Source: Enterococcus raffinosus (GTDB lineage: Bacteria; Bacillota; Bacilli; Lactobacillales; Enterococcaceae). Taken from it: a stretch of DNA of 64,000 nucleotides. The notes below the pieces were generated by a model. That model made no database searches and had not been told where the DNA came from. It saw only the letters and a program-made list of their open reading frames with translations. Below are positions 53,598 through 63,709 of this stretch, in pieces. The stretch spans positions 1-64,000 of the forward strand of contig NZ_JAHLOS010000005.1 of the NCBI RefSeq assembly GCF_018917525.1, written 5' to 3'. Position 1 is the first letter of the stretch; the number at the start of each line of letters is the position of its first letter. The translations under genes and the position numbers were made by a program.

Positions 53598-54034
53598 CCC
53601 CAAATTTTTAAAAAATTGTGAAGTATAACACAATCACATTGTTATAAAACAGTTTTAATTCTCAATTAACTGTATTAATCGAGAATCTTCAGAATAAAAT
53701 CTTTTAATCGCTTGATTCTATTTAAGTAATATCTCTTTTTAAATTAAAATAATTTCATAGAAGTGCCGCTGCTATTTTCTTTCCGATTAATACAGAATTA
53801 AAAAAAATTGAATGAAAATAAAAAGAACTATCACATTTTTTACCTCGAAACAAGTGAAAATTGTTAGAATGACAAGGTAAGAAAATTTTTCAATTATTGA
53901 TGAAGAAAGAATAAATGCCCTTTTAACAATGAAAATCTTTCCTTTTTCAAACCTTCCCCTTAAAGACAAGGATCATTTCTCTTACACATTTTTCAGAATA
54001 ATTACATTATCATTTTCATTTTTGCACAAAAAAA
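53598..54034. other. AT-rich stretch between MerR gene and cut operon
   Basis: No supported coding frame (a 60-codon AT-rich frame at 53787-53969 lacks an RBS). A weak dyad ATAACA...TGTTAT lies at 53625-53645, upstream of the cut promoter, and could bind a further regulator. Otherwise nothing recognised. Confidence 0.4.
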
Positions 54035-54060
54035 AGCTAAGCGACTTAAGTGGCTTAGCT
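54035..54060 (-). terminator. Terminator of the MerR gene
   Basis: AGCTAAGC / GCTTAGCT stem around the palindromic loop ACTTAAGT, followed on the minus strand by eight Ts, nine bases past the MerR stop. Confidence 0.88.
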
Positions 54061-54068
54061 CTATCATG

Positions 54069-54917
54069 TTACAATTTCGTAGCTGGTATCATAATTTCGG
54101 TGACAAATTTATTTGTATCTTGTGTAGACCAATAATCTATGACATAGCGCTCATAACAATTTGGTCCAATCTCATAATTATGTTCTTTCGCCCATTTTTC
54201 CAATAACGGATACTTATCAGCACTGTCTTTTTGATCTCCAAAATGATACATGCAAACAAACATTTGTCCGCCAAATGCTTGCCTCGGTAATAGAAACTTG
54301 CTGTTTCGTACAGGCTTTTGAGTGACCGTTGCCTGCTTAATCATTCCTTGAGCTTTTGCTTTATAATCCGCAAAACCCAAGATGACAGGTCCGGTAATCT
54401 CACTTTCTGTAGTTTCCAATAAGTTTGTCCATTCAATATTGATGATGGATTTTTTGTAATCGTATTCAAAACCCTGTTCTAAAAAATAATACTGATCGCG
54501 ATCGATGTACTTCAGGCTGATACTGGTGATGTTATTTTCTATCGCCATTGTGCCTTCATTTAAAAGCCCTACCCAATCAGAAACCGATTCATGACAATTC
54601 TGAATTCGCTCCTCTTCCCTTTTGAGCTCATCAAGCTTACTAAGAAAGTTCCTTTGGTGGTAGAAATAATCCGTTGTATTCGAAACTTTTGTCATTTCCT
54701 GTAAACGAAACCCTATTTGCTTATAATACTTCAAAACTGGAATCAACATAACTGTATCTTCGCTGTAATAGCGATAACCATTTTTAGGACTTACATGGTC
54801 AGGAACAAGCAATCCTAGCTCTTCATAAAAGCGTAATGTCTTTCTAGAAACATGACAAATCTCAGCCGCTTCACCAATACTATGCAGTTTCTTCGTATCT
54901 ATTCTCGTCACCATCAT
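54069..54917 (-). CDS. MerR-family regulator with GyrI-like effector domain
   Basis: Regulator of 282 aa. Residues about 8-75: MerR HTH and wing (LHSIGEAAEICHVSRKTLRF, then YEELGLLVPDHVSPKNGYRY). About 85-120: antiparallel coiled-coil dimerisation helix. About 130-280: effector domain of the BmrR/GyrI type ending in YERYVIDYWSTQDTNKFVTE. The ATG at 54917 is preceded by GGGAGG. It precedes the microcompartment operon in the same direction but has its own terminator, so it most likely acts through the long-spacer promoter at 53566-53597. Choline or a product as ligand is inference. Confidence 0.85.
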   Translation of the reverse strand: MMVTRIDTKKLHSIGEAAEICHVSRKTLRFYEELGLLVPDHVSPKNGYRYYSEDTVMLIPVLKYYKQIGFRLQEMTKVSNTTDYFYHQRNFLSKLDELKREEERIQNCHESVSDWVGLLNEGTMAIENNITSISLKYIDRDQYYFLEQGFEYDYKKSIINIEWTNLLETTESEITGPVILGFADYKAKAQGMIKQATVTQKPVRNSKFLLPRQAFGGQMFVCMYHFGDQKDSADKYPLLEKWAKEHNYEIGPNCYERYVIDYWSTQDTNKFVTEIMIPATKL

Positions 54918-54942
54918 TCCACCTCCCGATAATTCTCCAAAA

Positions 54943-54971
54943 ATTATGAGGTGTTCTGTTATAGTTGTCAA
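54943..54971 (-). promoter_or_regulatory. Promoter of the MerR gene
   Basis: Minus-strand TTGACA (54966-54971), 17-base spacer and CATAAT (54943-54948): a near-consensus housekeeping promoter 26 bases before the start codon. Confidence 0.6.
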
Positions 54972-55458
54972 GGTAATTTCTGACCTGGTATCTAACGAAA
55001 TAACCACAAATTGTGAAAAAAAGTGTTAATATCAATGGAATTCACCTTAAACTTTTTTATTTATTTCTTATAATAATTTTGAATAAAATTAGCTATTCAC
55101 CAAGAGACAACCAGCTTATTTTGTTATTTTTTAGCAAAGAAGGATTTCTCTTCACTTTCAGATGTTATCTAAAAGAAAATCTGTTATTTTATTTTCCCTT
55201 CATTGATATTCTATCTTGGTTTTAATCCTCCAAAGTCAAAAATTACTGCATCTAATACTAAATATAATCTAGAATTTTTATCAAATTAGCGTACGCTATA
55301 TTTGCAAATAATAATCTACGAGACATTCTCACTTTTCTGTTTATCTCCGACCAACATCCCGAATAAGCGAAAGCTTTTTCGTGTTATACTATTTAAAGTA
55401 TGCAAACCTATCTTCCCATTTTTCGCTTAAACAGCTTGGCAAACATTTTGGAGGGAAA
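54972..55458. other. AT-rich divergent intergenic region
   Basis: About 490 bases between divergent genes. No coding frame with an RBS. Short plus-strand frames starting at 55013 and 55381 lack support; the second only extends the real gene at 55459 upstream. No hairpin or operator stands out. Confidence 0.4.
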
Positions 55459-55896
55459 ATGAACTCTTATAAAGGTAAACTATTATTTCTTTTATCGTTA
55501 TTTTTCATTTATTTTATCATCTGTTTTTCAGTGAGAGAATTGAATGATGTAATGCAAAAAAACAACATATCCGATCAGCAGGTTACTGATAATCAAGCTT
55601 TTTTGAATACCTTCTCTGGCGAATGGAAAACGGCAGACGCGGCCAATAAACTAACGTTCAGTGAGCATAAGCAAATTATCACGATTTCATTTCCTACTGA
55701 GAACAGAAAGGTTAACGTAAGTGTTTCAAGTCAACAATCTGCAAGAAAACGTTGGCTTCTGTCACCCATGAATAGTGAAGAAACACAATATAGTGTGATC
55801 TTACTTTCTGACGATGAACTCAGCTTTCAAATGTCAACAACTAAACCCAATGCTGAAGGTACATCAAAGCCTGAACATTTTTATCGCATAAAATAA
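55459..55896 (+). CDS. Hypothetical membrane-anchored small extracytoplasmic protein
   Basis: Protein of 145 aa: short basic start (MNSYKGK), one hydrophobic helix (LLFLLSLFFIYFIICF), then a polar, presumably extracytoplasmic domain of about 115 residues (TFSGEWKTADAANKLTFSEH, quoted in part) with a beta-rich, lipocalin-like look. GGAGGG lies 3 bases before the ATG. Similar one-helix proteins are common in enterococci, with unknown function. Single gene, own terminator. Confidence 0.65.
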   Translation: MNSYKGKLLFLLSLFFIYFIICFSVRELNDVMQKNNISDQQVTDNQAFLNTFSGEWKTADAANKLTFSEHKQIITISFPTENRKVNVSVSSQQSARKRWLLSPMNSEETQYSVILLSDDELSFQMSTTKPNAEGTSKPEHFYRIK

Positions 55897-55910
55897 CTTA
55901 AAAAGGAAAA

Positions 55911-55953
55911 CCGAAAGATCATGGCTATCAATATTAATAACCATGACTTTCGG
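55911..55953 (+). terminator. Terminator of the small membrane protein gene
   Basis: Hairpin CCGAAAGATCATGG / CCATGACTTTCGG followed by a T-rich tail with TTTTTTT. Can also serve the convergent oxidoreductase gene. Confidence 0.85.
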
Positions 55954-56011
55954 ATTTCTTTGTTTTTTTATTTGTAAGCAAAGTCACACATGAACGATAA
56001 GGTTTGTTTTT

Positions 56012-56995
56012 CTAAAATTTATCCATCGGAAAAACAATTCCCGATTGTCTTCTCATTTCAGTCAGCGTCTCATGGATAGCCAAGCTCACATCAAAAGGAA
56101 CTTTTGTTGATTCGATTTCATTCTTCTTGATTTGATTGATCATTTCAGCAATTTCGTAAGAGAAATTCTCTTTTGGTGCAACGCCTAGTTCTGTGCGCTT
56201 GCCGGTTTTTCTTTCAATGAAACTGATTCTTTGCGGCTGACTTGGCTGATCAATCAATAGCTGACCCAGTTCTCCGCAAATTTCACAAGTGTTGACTGTA
56301 TCACTGGCTTTCGAATAGTTAAGAGTCACATTAAAATCATCGTAGCTTAGAATACTGGAGCCTGCAACATCTGTACCTATATCCAGTAATGAAGCTGTAC
56401 TGAGAATTTTATTGGGTTTGCCGAATAGTCCCACACAATCAGCGACGACATATACGCCTAAATCCATCGTGGCCCCATTCGCTAGCTCATTTCTGAAAGT
56501 TGTAGGGTTTTCACCGCTTAAATATGCATCGTATCTAGAGGAATACTTAGAAAAATTCAAGTTTACTTGGCGAATCCTTCCGACTAGGTTCAGATTGTCT
56601 CGCAAAATTTGAAAATTAGGATTGTATAATGGGATTAGTCCTTCTTGTAAATAGGTGTGATTTTTTTTCGCACAATCAATCAGCTCTTTTACTTGTTCAT
56701 GGTTGGCAGCTAAAGGTTTTTCACAAAAAGTTGGAATACCTTTTTCTAAAAAATAAGTCGTGATCGGGTGATGCAAACTGTTAGGGACAGCGATATAGAC
56801 TGCCTCGATCAATTGAGATTCAGACATCTCCTGATAAGAATTAAAAGCATGAGGAATTCCATATTTTTCGCCAAAACCTTTCGCTTTTTCTAACGAGGTT
56901 CCGCACACCGCGACAACTTCACATTCCGCTACTTGAGCAGCGCCCGCCATAAAAAAGTCTGTCACAAAGTTCGTTCCAATTACACCAAATTTCAC
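56012..56995 (-). CDS. Gfo/Idh/MocA-family oxidoreductase
   Basis: NAD(P)-dependent oxidoreductase of 327 aa: N-terminal GVIGTNFVTDFFMAGA, the Glu-Lys-Pro motif at PTFCEKPLAA, and catalytic-region ATMDLGVYVVADCVGLFG. The dimeric dihydrodiol-dehydrogenase-like branch is likely. Its start overlaps the upstream zinc alcohol dehydrogenase stop by four bases (ATGA), so the two are translated together. A role in sugar or polyol catabolism under the divergent GntR regulator is inferred. Confidence 0.82.
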   Translation of the reverse strand: MKFGVIGTNFVTDFFMAGAAQVAECEVVAVCGTSLEKAKGFGEKYGIPHAFNSYQEMSESQLIEAVYIAVPNSLHHPITTYFLEKGIPTFCEKPLAANHEQVKELIDCAKKNHTYLQEGLIPLYNPNFQILRDNLNLVGRIRQVNLNFSKYSSRYDAYLSGENPTTFRNELANGATMDLGVYVVADCVGLFGKPNKILSTASLLDIGTDVAGSSILSYDDFNVTLNYSKASDTVNTCEICGELGQLLIDQPSQPQRISFIERKTGKRTELGVAPKENFSYEIAEMINQIKKNEIESTKVPFDVSLAIHETLTEMRRQSGIVFPMDKF

Positions 56996-58035
56996 GCTAA
57001 ATCCTCCTTTTTATTCCAATCAATAATAACCCCTGTGTACTCATTTTTCTTATTCATCAATCCGTCATATGCTTCCATTAGATTTTCTTCGGTGGGAGCG
57101 ATCACATGGCTGATAAAACGATCGACATCAATGATTTTTTTGTTTAATAGGGATTCAATATATTTTAAGCTTCTGTGGATAGAGAGTCTCGAGCCTTCTT
57201 TTTCTTGATAAGGGTACCTGCGATTAAATGCCCCGATCACCGTTAACATTTTTGTATGAATCGCGTTAAAGGAATTTGTAACATTCGTTGTATAATCGGT
57301 TCGCGGAGAGCCCATCAAGATTACTTGTCCATATTTGCCTGCAATTTTAATAGCTGTCTCAATACTCTCTGATAAACCGGTCGCATCAACAACAATATCC
57401 ACACCCTTCTTCTCAGTAATCTCCATGACTGACTCATATTGATCATTTGGTGCACAATTAATTACATGGTCAACTCCAATAGATTTTGCCAATTCTGCAC
57501 GATCGGTAATAGGTTCCAAAGCAATCACCTCAACACCCATTTGCTGATAATAAATCGATAGAATCAAGCCTAAAGTTCCCATACCCAAAATCGCAACAGT
57601 GTCTCCCAACTTGACATCTGCTGGTAAAATCCCGTTCATTGCGATCCAACACATCATCAGAAAAGAGCCTTCGATTGAGCTAGTTTCCTCTCGTAACTTG
57701 AAAAGAACTCCTCCATCACTTTTACTTGGATCATAGAACTGCAAACTACTATGCGGTCCATTAAAAAGGACTCTGTCACCTACATTAAAGCCTGCTAAAT
57801 CGTCTCCAATCGCCAGAATTTTCCCAACTGAGCAATATCCTGGACGAACTGGATAAACTGCTCCCTTCTTCAGTCCAAAAACTCGTGACAATTCTGTTCC
57901 CGCACTAATCAACGAAACTTCACTTTCGATTAGGCATTCCTTCGCTGAAACAGCCTTCGGATCGACAGTTTCTTCAATTAAACGGACATCCTCCACTCCG
58001 TTAATCACAACATTCTTAGTTAAAATGATACTCAC
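56992..58035 (-). CDS. Zinc-dependent (MDR) alcohol/polyol dehydrogenase
   Basis: Medium-chain dehydrogenase of 347 aa: GroES-like N-terminal part (EVSLISAGTELSRVFGLKKG, VRPGYCSVGKIL), NAD-binding AILGMGTLGLILSIYYQQMG and VDATGLSESIETAI. The usual GHE catalytic-zinc motif is not evident, so it belongs to a divergent MDR branch often annotated as a sugar or polyol dehydrogenase. I prefer the GTG at 58035 because an ATG at 58065 overlaps the probable operator, but the start is uncertain. Operon with the Gfo/Idh/MocA gene. Confidence 0.75.
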   Translation of the reverse strand: MSIILTKNVVINGVEDVRLIEETVDPKAVSAKECLIESEVSLISAGTELSRVFGLKKGAVYPVRPGYCSVGKILAIGDDLAGFNVGDRVLFNGPHSSLQFYDPSKSDGGVLFKLREETSSIEGSFLMMCWIAMNGILPADVKLGDTVAILGMGTLGLILSIYYQQMGVEVIALEPITDRAELAKSIGVDHVINCAPNDQYESVMEITEKKGVDIVVDATGLSESIETAIKIAGKYGQVILMGSPRTDYTTNVTNSFNAIHTKMLTVIGAFNRRYPYQEKEGSRLSIHRSLKYIESLLNKKIIDVDRFISHVIAPTEENLMEAYDGLMNKKNEYTGVIIDWNKKEDLA

Positions 58036-58044
58036 CCTTTCAAA

Positions 58045-58063
58045 GTTGACATGTTGATATACC
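58045..58063. promoter_or_regulatory. Candidate GntR half-site pair
   Basis: GTTGACATGTTGATATACC holds two direct GTTGA units, repeating the motif of the larger operator at 58124-58154. It lies immediately in front of the dehydrogenase. Confidence 0.4.
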
Positions 58064-58123
58064 ATATAAAAAGCGTAACACGTTGTTAGAAGACAGTCAA
58101 TCTGCTATGATAAGCTTAACAAT

Positions 58124-58154
58124 GATATATCAACTTAATAAGTTGACTTATATC
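58124..58154. promoter_or_regulatory. Candidate GntR operator
   Basis: Inverted repeat TCAACTTA (58130-58137) / TAAGTTGA (58139-58146) within a longer dyad (GATATA...TATATC) between the divergent GntR and dehydrogenase genes. Confidence 0.6.
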
Positions 58155-58182
58155 TGATACTAAAACGGATGTAGGTGGTTAG

Positions 58183-58941
58183 ATGGAAAAGACACAACCC
58201 TTTAAATATGCCTTGATCAAAAATGACATTGTACAAGCCATCAAAACAAAACAACTGAATGCTGATGATAAGATTTTATCTGAGGCTAAATTGTGCAAAA
58301 AATACAATGTCAGCCGAATCACTGTAACTAGAGCGATCAATGAATTAGTCGCTGAAGATTATCTCTATCGTATCCAAGGTAAAGGGACCTTCGTCAAAGG
58401 AAAGCAGCTATCTGAAGGTGTATCTCAACTTTCAAGCTTTACAAAAAGAATGAAGGAAAAAAAGCTCAAGTTAGAAACTAGGGTACTAGAAACTGCAAGT
58501 GTTACTATGCCAGTGAAGATGGCGAGTTTTTTCAATCTGCCTTCAGATAAAAATGTGATTCTGTTGAAGCGATTGCGAATCGTTGATGGCGAATTATTGT
58601 GTCTGAGTATCGCCTATTTAATGCCTGAAATTTTTTATTGGACGACGCTTGAGGATATGGAACACGAATCCCTCTATGATCTATTAGAAAACAAATACGA
58701 TTTCAAATTAGGTAATGCTACTCAAGAGTTTGAGGTTGGTTATTTGAATGAAAAGAATGCCAAGTTTCTAGAAATATCCAGCCAAGATCCGTGTCTTAAG
58801 CTGTCATTATACAGCACATTAAGTGACGGACGTCCCGCCCAATTTGAAGAAACCTATTACATCGGAAGCAAGTATGCCTATCAACTTCTACTACCAGCAC
58901 CCCATTCATTTAATAACGTTATCAACATTGATGAGCTTTAA
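58183..58941 (+). CDS. GntR/HutC-family (UTRA) regulator
   Basis: Regulator of 252 aa. N-terminal winged HTH (AKLCKKYNVSRITVTRAINE, YLYRIQGKGTFV) and a C-terminal UTRA ligand domain (about 90-240) with VILLKRLRIVDGELLCLS and QFEETYYIGSKYAY. AGGTGG precedes the ATG. Divergent from the dehydrogenase operon with 147 bases between, and a palindromic operator lies in the gap, so local repression relieved by a sugar derivative is likely. Confidence 0.88.
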   Translation: MEKTQPFKYALIKNDIVQAIKTKQLNADDKILSEAKLCKKYNVSRITVTRAINELVAEDYLYRIQGKGTFVKGKQLSEGVSQLSSFTKRMKEKKLKLETRVLETASVTMPVKMASFFNLPSDKNVILLKRLRIVDGELLCLSIAYLMPEIFYWTTLEDMEHESLYDLLENKYDFKLGNATQEFEVGYLNEKNAKFLEISSQDPCLKLSLYSTLSDGRPAQFEETYYIGSKYAYQLLLPAPHSFNNVINIDEL

Positions 58942-58950
58942 GTAAGAAAA

Positions 58951-59001
58951 AAGTGAACGCTCGTAGACTATCAAAGCGATAGGAATACAAGCGTTCACCT
59001 T
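58951..59001. terminator. Bidirectional terminator, GntR/RpiR
   Basis: Hairpin with arms AAGTGAACGCT (58951-58961) and AGCGTTCACCTT (58990-59001), A-rich before and T-rich after, between convergent genes. Confidence 0.78.
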
Positions 59002-59097
59002 TTCCCTGTTATGAAAATTTTAAAATAGTTTTGCAATCAGATAATCAAACAATATCTGGATAATCTGTTAGAAATGGTTTTCATGTTCAGTTAATTA

Positions 59098-59868
59098 CTA
59101 ATCTTCTTTACTGCGGCAATAATCAACATAACCAAACGCAAAGGCTTCGATCAATAGGAAAAAGGAAGAAGCGGTTTGAAGCCACCAATCGGTGGGGTTC
59201 GGACTACGGCTGCTAGAAGCATATAGCGAATAATCTGCTCTGCCAGACAAAAGATTATTTTGCATATTTGTGATGGAAACGATCGTAGAATGATAGGTAG
59301 AAAGGACATTCAGTACATTAAAAAGGTGCTGGTTTTCTCCTGATAGTGATAGGACAAAAATCAGGTCGTTTTCGGTAATGTTTTCCATGATTCGTTTGAA
59401 CTCATTGGATTGTGAAGAGGCAGGAATCATTTGGGCCGGCTTGCCAATCAACAGCAAGAGTCGTTGTAGCTCAGCTGCTTGGTTTTGTTGCGTGACTCCT
59501 GTTCCCAGCAAGTAGACATTACGACTATTCTCCAAAGCCTGATAGATTTTTTCCCAGTTATTCTCTTCAAGATATCGGATTGTTCGTTGGGCATCTGAAA
59601 AAATTCTTCTTTTAAAGGCAGCATCTTTTCCAGTATCATTTGGATTGTTTTGCCATTTCAAAAAATTACGCAGCTCGCTAAATCCAGTAAAGCCCAGCTT
59701 TTGGGTAAAGCGAATCACGGAGGATTTTGATGAATGACAAACCTTCGCAAAATCATTGGTTCCCATCGTTGTGACTTCCTTGGGATGCGCATGGATGTAT
59801 TTAACCATTTGGATATCCACTTCATTAAGTGTTTCATAATGTTGATTGACAATATCAGAAAAAAGCAT
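59098..59868 (-). CDS. MurR/RpiR-family regulator
   Basis: Regulator of 256 aa with an N-terminal HTH_6 domain (TNDFAKVCHSSKSSVIRFTQ) and a C-terminal SIS sugar-phosphate-binding domain (NVYLLGTGVTQQNQAAELQR; FVLSLSGENQHL). AAAGGAGG precedes the ATG. Last gene before the GH4/PTS cluster on the same strand but after a terminator-like hairpin, so it probably controls that cluster by sensing a phosphorylated alpha-glucoside. The shared palindromes at 62996-63009 and 63606-63619 could be its targets. Confidence 0.87.
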   Translation of the reverse strand: MLFSDIVNQHYETLNEVDIQMVKYIHAHPKEVTTMGTNDFAKVCHSSKSSVIRFTQKLGFTGFSELRNFLKWQNNPNDTGKDAAFKRRIFSDAQRTIRYLEENNWEKIYQALENSRNVYLLGTGVTQQNQAAELQRLLLLIGKPAQMIPASSQSNEFKRIMENITENDLIFVLSLSGENQHLFNVLNVLSTYHSTIVSITNMQNNLLSGRADYSLYASSSRSPNPTDWWLQTASSFFLLIEAFAFGYVDYCRSKED

Positions 59869-59930
59869 CGCCAGCCCTCCTTTGCTATTATTTTACTCTA
59901 CAAAAAATTCTAGGGATACTCAAACTGGAA

Positions 59931-59961
59931 AAAGCATTAATGAACGTCTCATTAATGCTTT
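59931..59961 (-). terminator. Terminator after the GH4 gene
   Basis: Perfect 13-bp stem AAAGCATTAATGA / TCATTAATGCTTT, 13 bases past the GH4 stop. The T tract is short, so some read-through to rpiR is possible. Confidence 0.65.
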
Positions 59962-59973
59962 CCTGCATAAAAA

Positions 59974-61329
<1,356 letters not shown>

Positions 61330-61346
61330 CTAAAAACTTTTAATTT

Positions 61347-62906
61347 TTATCCTTCGCTCATTCCCAGTTTTTCGCAAATATCATCCTTGAAGCTTTGAAC
61401 ACCCATCCCTATGATGACTTGGACATTTGTTCCATTTAAAACGACACCTTTTTGTTGAGAAATTTTTTCTAATTGAACAGAATCCACTAACTCTTCATCT
61501 TTCACGGTCACTCGCAATCTAGTGAAGCAGTTCGAGATGCTTTCGATATTTTCTTTCCCACCTAAACCAGCAACAACTAAATCAAAATCACTATTGCTAT
61601 CATTAATCAGCTGCTCTCCAATGAGGCCGTTTGCTAAAACTACTTCTTCCGCAGAATCATCTTCTCGACCAGGTGTCTTGAGGTTCAATTTAGTGATCAA
61701 GAGAACGAAAACAAAATACCAGATGACTGACATGATGATACCGACAATAATCACTAAATAGAATTTCGTGACAGAAGGACTGAAGACTGAATTAGAGACA
61801 AACGTGTCGATTAATCCGTAGAGCATATAAGTTCTAGCGCCAATCCCCCAAAGGATCGTTTCAGAAACAGCCGTCAATAAGCTGTGTATCAGCCATAGCA
61901 ATGGCGAAGCGAATAAGAAGGAAAAATCCAACGGTTCAGTAATTCCCGCCACCGCAGCGACAAACATTGAAGGTAAAATCATTCCCTTAACCTCTTCTTT
62001 TCGGTGCTTTTTTGCACAATGGATCAATGCTAAGGCAACAGCGATCGAGCCAAAAATTTTCACAAAACCAAACGTGGCGAAGCGTAAAGAAGGGTCCAAG
62101 CTGGTGATTGATCCAGCATTCGCCATTTCTGCATAGAAAATATTCGCCGCGCCATTATAAACCTGCCCACCGATTTCGGCAGTTCCGCCTAACGCAGTGA
62201 AGCAAAACGGCATCCACAGCAGATGATGTAAACCGGTCGGAATCAAGAAACGATTGCCGAACGCATAAATGAAGACTCCTAATAGTCCAGTGGTCAAAAT
62301 AAATCCAGACAATGACGAGATCCAGCTATTTACCACCGGCCAAATATAGCTCATACCGATTGCTGTTACTAAAATGACTGGGATCAAAATCATGAAGGAA
62401 AAACGCGAACCGCCGTAAATACTTAAGAAATCAACAAATTCTTTATCAGAAAAACGATTATGGATAAATGCAACGAGGCAGCCCACCAGCATGCCCAAAA
62501 AGACATTCATATCCACGACTTGAAAGCCTAAAACCACTGCTTGACCTGTTCCAAACAGACCCATTTCTCCCGCCTCAGCTAATTGATCGGTCAATGTCAG
62601 CCAAGCATTATTGGCAGCCAAAAAGAATAAAAATGCGATCAATGAAATAAGAGCTGCCTCAACCTTTTTCTTTTTCGCTAAGGATGCTGTAATCCCTACA
62701 CAGAAAATCAATGCCAAATTATTTAACATGCTGTCCATCATCGTTTTGATCAATCCGCCAAAAGTCTGGACGACACTCGGCATGAATTCTAATTGTAAAA
62801 TAACAGAAACCGCTAAGAATAAACCCATTACCGCCATAAATTTGACTGGAACAATCACTGCTCGAGAAAAGTCCTGCATAGTCTGAGAAAATTTACTTTT
62901 CATCAT
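61347..62906 (-). CDS. PTS EIIBC component, alpha-glucoside type
   Basis: Sugar-transporting and phosphorylating membrane component of 519 aa. The EIIC domain has about ten hydrophobic segments (NRFLIPTGLHHLLWMPF), followed by a linker and a C-terminal EIIB domain with phosphorylation Cys in SISNCFTRLRVTV. Layout as in GlvC/MalP-type alpha-glucoside permeases. GGAGAGAG stands directly before the start codon pair. It works with the separate EIIA encoded upstream and feeds the GH4 hydrolase downstream. Confidence 0.92.
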   Translation of the reverse strand: MMKSKFSQTMQDFSRAVIVPVKFMAVMGLFLAVSVILQLEFMPSVVQTFGGLIKTMMDSMLNNLALIFCVGITASLAKKKKVEAALISLIAFLFFLAANNAWLTLTDQLAEAGEMGLFGTGQAVVLGFQVVDMNVFLGMLVGCLVAFIHNRFSDKEFVDFLSIYGGSRFSFMILIPVILVTAIGMSYIWPVVNSWISSLSGFILTTGLLGVFIYAFGNRFLIPTGLHHLLWMPFCFTALGGTAEIGGQVYNGAANIFYAEMANAGSITSLDPSLRFATFGFVKIFGSIAVALALIHCAKKHRKEEVKGMILPSMFVAAVAGITEPLDFSFLFASPLLWLIHSLLTAVSETILWGIGARTYMLYGLIDTFVSNSVFSPSVTKFYLVIIVGIIMSVIWYFVFVLLITKLNLKTPGREDDSAEEVVLANGLIGEQLINDSNSDFDLVVAGLGGKENIESISNCFTRLRVTVKDEELVDSVQLEKISQQKGVVLNGTNVQVIIGMGVQSFKDDICEKLGMSEG

Positions 62907-62964
62907 CTCTCTCCATTCACTTTATTGAGTATACGTATCTCTTGTACTTAGATTAACAACTTTT

Positions 62965-62978
62965 GAAACCAGTTACAA
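62965..62978 (-). promoter_or_regulatory. cre-like site upstream of the EIIBC gene
   Basis: TGAAACCAGTTACA fits the consensus TGNAANCGNTNNCA except for A in place of the central G. Confidence 0.35.
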
Positions 62979-62995
62979 TATTTCGTCGGCTCTTT

Positions 62996-63009
62996 GGACC
63001 TAAGTCCAC
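62996..63009. promoter_or_regulatory. Shared PTS operator, copy 1
   Basis: TGGACCTAAGTCCA: arms TGGAC/GTCCA around CTAA, in the gap between EIIA and EIIBC. A near-identical copy precedes EIIA. Confidence 0.55.
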
Positions 63010-63058
63010 AGATAGAAACCAAAAAAACTAAATGGTTTTTTTAATAACATTTTTTAGA

Positions 63059-63529
63059 CTATTTAAGAATCATCGTGACAGATTCTCCTGCTTTCAGCTT
63101 TTTCTGGTTTGATGGAATTTCTACGGATAGACCTTTCACATCTGTAACAATCACTATAACCGTACCCTCTAGCCCCGCTTGTTTAATCAAAGAAGGTTTA
63201 AATCTCAGCAGCTCCGTTCCTCGTGTTACCTTGTCACCTGCTTTTACCAAAACAGAAAACCCTTGATTTTTCAGCGCGACAGTATCAATCCCAACATGAA
63301 TCAATAGCTCGCAACCATTTTTCAAGCGCAATCCTAGCGCGTGACGCATATTATCATTGGCACTGATAATCTCGCCATCAGCTGGAGTCATAATCCTATC
63401 CGAGTCTGGTTCAACAGCGAAGCCTTCCCCCATCATTCCGCTTGAAAATACGTCATCCCTCACCTTATTTAGCGCGACGAATTCCCCATCAATTGGTGCA
63501 TAAAGCTTTAGTTTCTTCTTCCAAAACAT
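63059..63529 (-). CDS. PTS EIIA component, glucose family
   Basis: Cytoplasmic phosphocarrier of 156 aa: YAPIDGEFVALNKVRDDVFS, GFAVEPDS, the phosphorylated His in ELLIHVGIDTVAL (about residue 90) with the partner His75-like residue in NMRHALGLRL, and a C-terminal GTVIVIVTDV. Genes for separate glucose-type EIIA are common beside GlvC-like EIIBC. GGAGG precedes the ATG by 8 bases. 152 bases separate it from EIIBC, which has its own operator. Confidence 0.92.
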   Translation of the reverse strand: MFWKKKLKLYAPIDGEFVALNKVRDDVFSSGMMGEGFAVEPDSDRIMTPADGEIISANDNMRHALGLRLKNGCELLIHVGIDTVALKNQGFSVLVKAGDKVTRGTELLRFKPSLIKQAGLEGTVIVIVTDVKGLSVEIPSNQKKLKAGESVTMILK

Positions 63530-63605
63530 CTTTTATTCCTCCCTTTACCTACAACAATAACTGTAAAGGGCGTACTCCCCTTCGTTCAATCCAAATTCAT
63601 GATTA

Positions 63606-63619
63606 TGGCCCTAAGTCCA
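63606..63619. promoter_or_regulatory. Shared PTS operator, copy 2
   Basis: TGGCCCTAAGTCCA, one base different from copy 1, 77 bases before the EIIA start codon. Confidence 0.55.
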
Positions 63620-63647
63620 AAGCTAGGAACGCTATTTACCAAAAAAA

Positions 63648-63681
63648 CACGAAAGCTCTCTTTTTTGAGAAAGCTTTCGTG
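63648..63681 (-). terminator. Terminator of the cysK gene
   Basis: CACGAAAGCT / AGCTTTCGTG stem with a T-rich loop and seven Ts on the minus-strand side, 29 bases past the cysK stop. Confidence 0.85.
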
Positions 63682-63709
63682 CTTTAGATTATTACAATCG
63701 ATCTAACTT

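Noticed and set aside
53787-53969. A 60-codon hydrophobic minus-strand frame between MerR and the choline operon.
   Set aside because: Very AT-rich, no convincing RBS, and composition alone could produce it.
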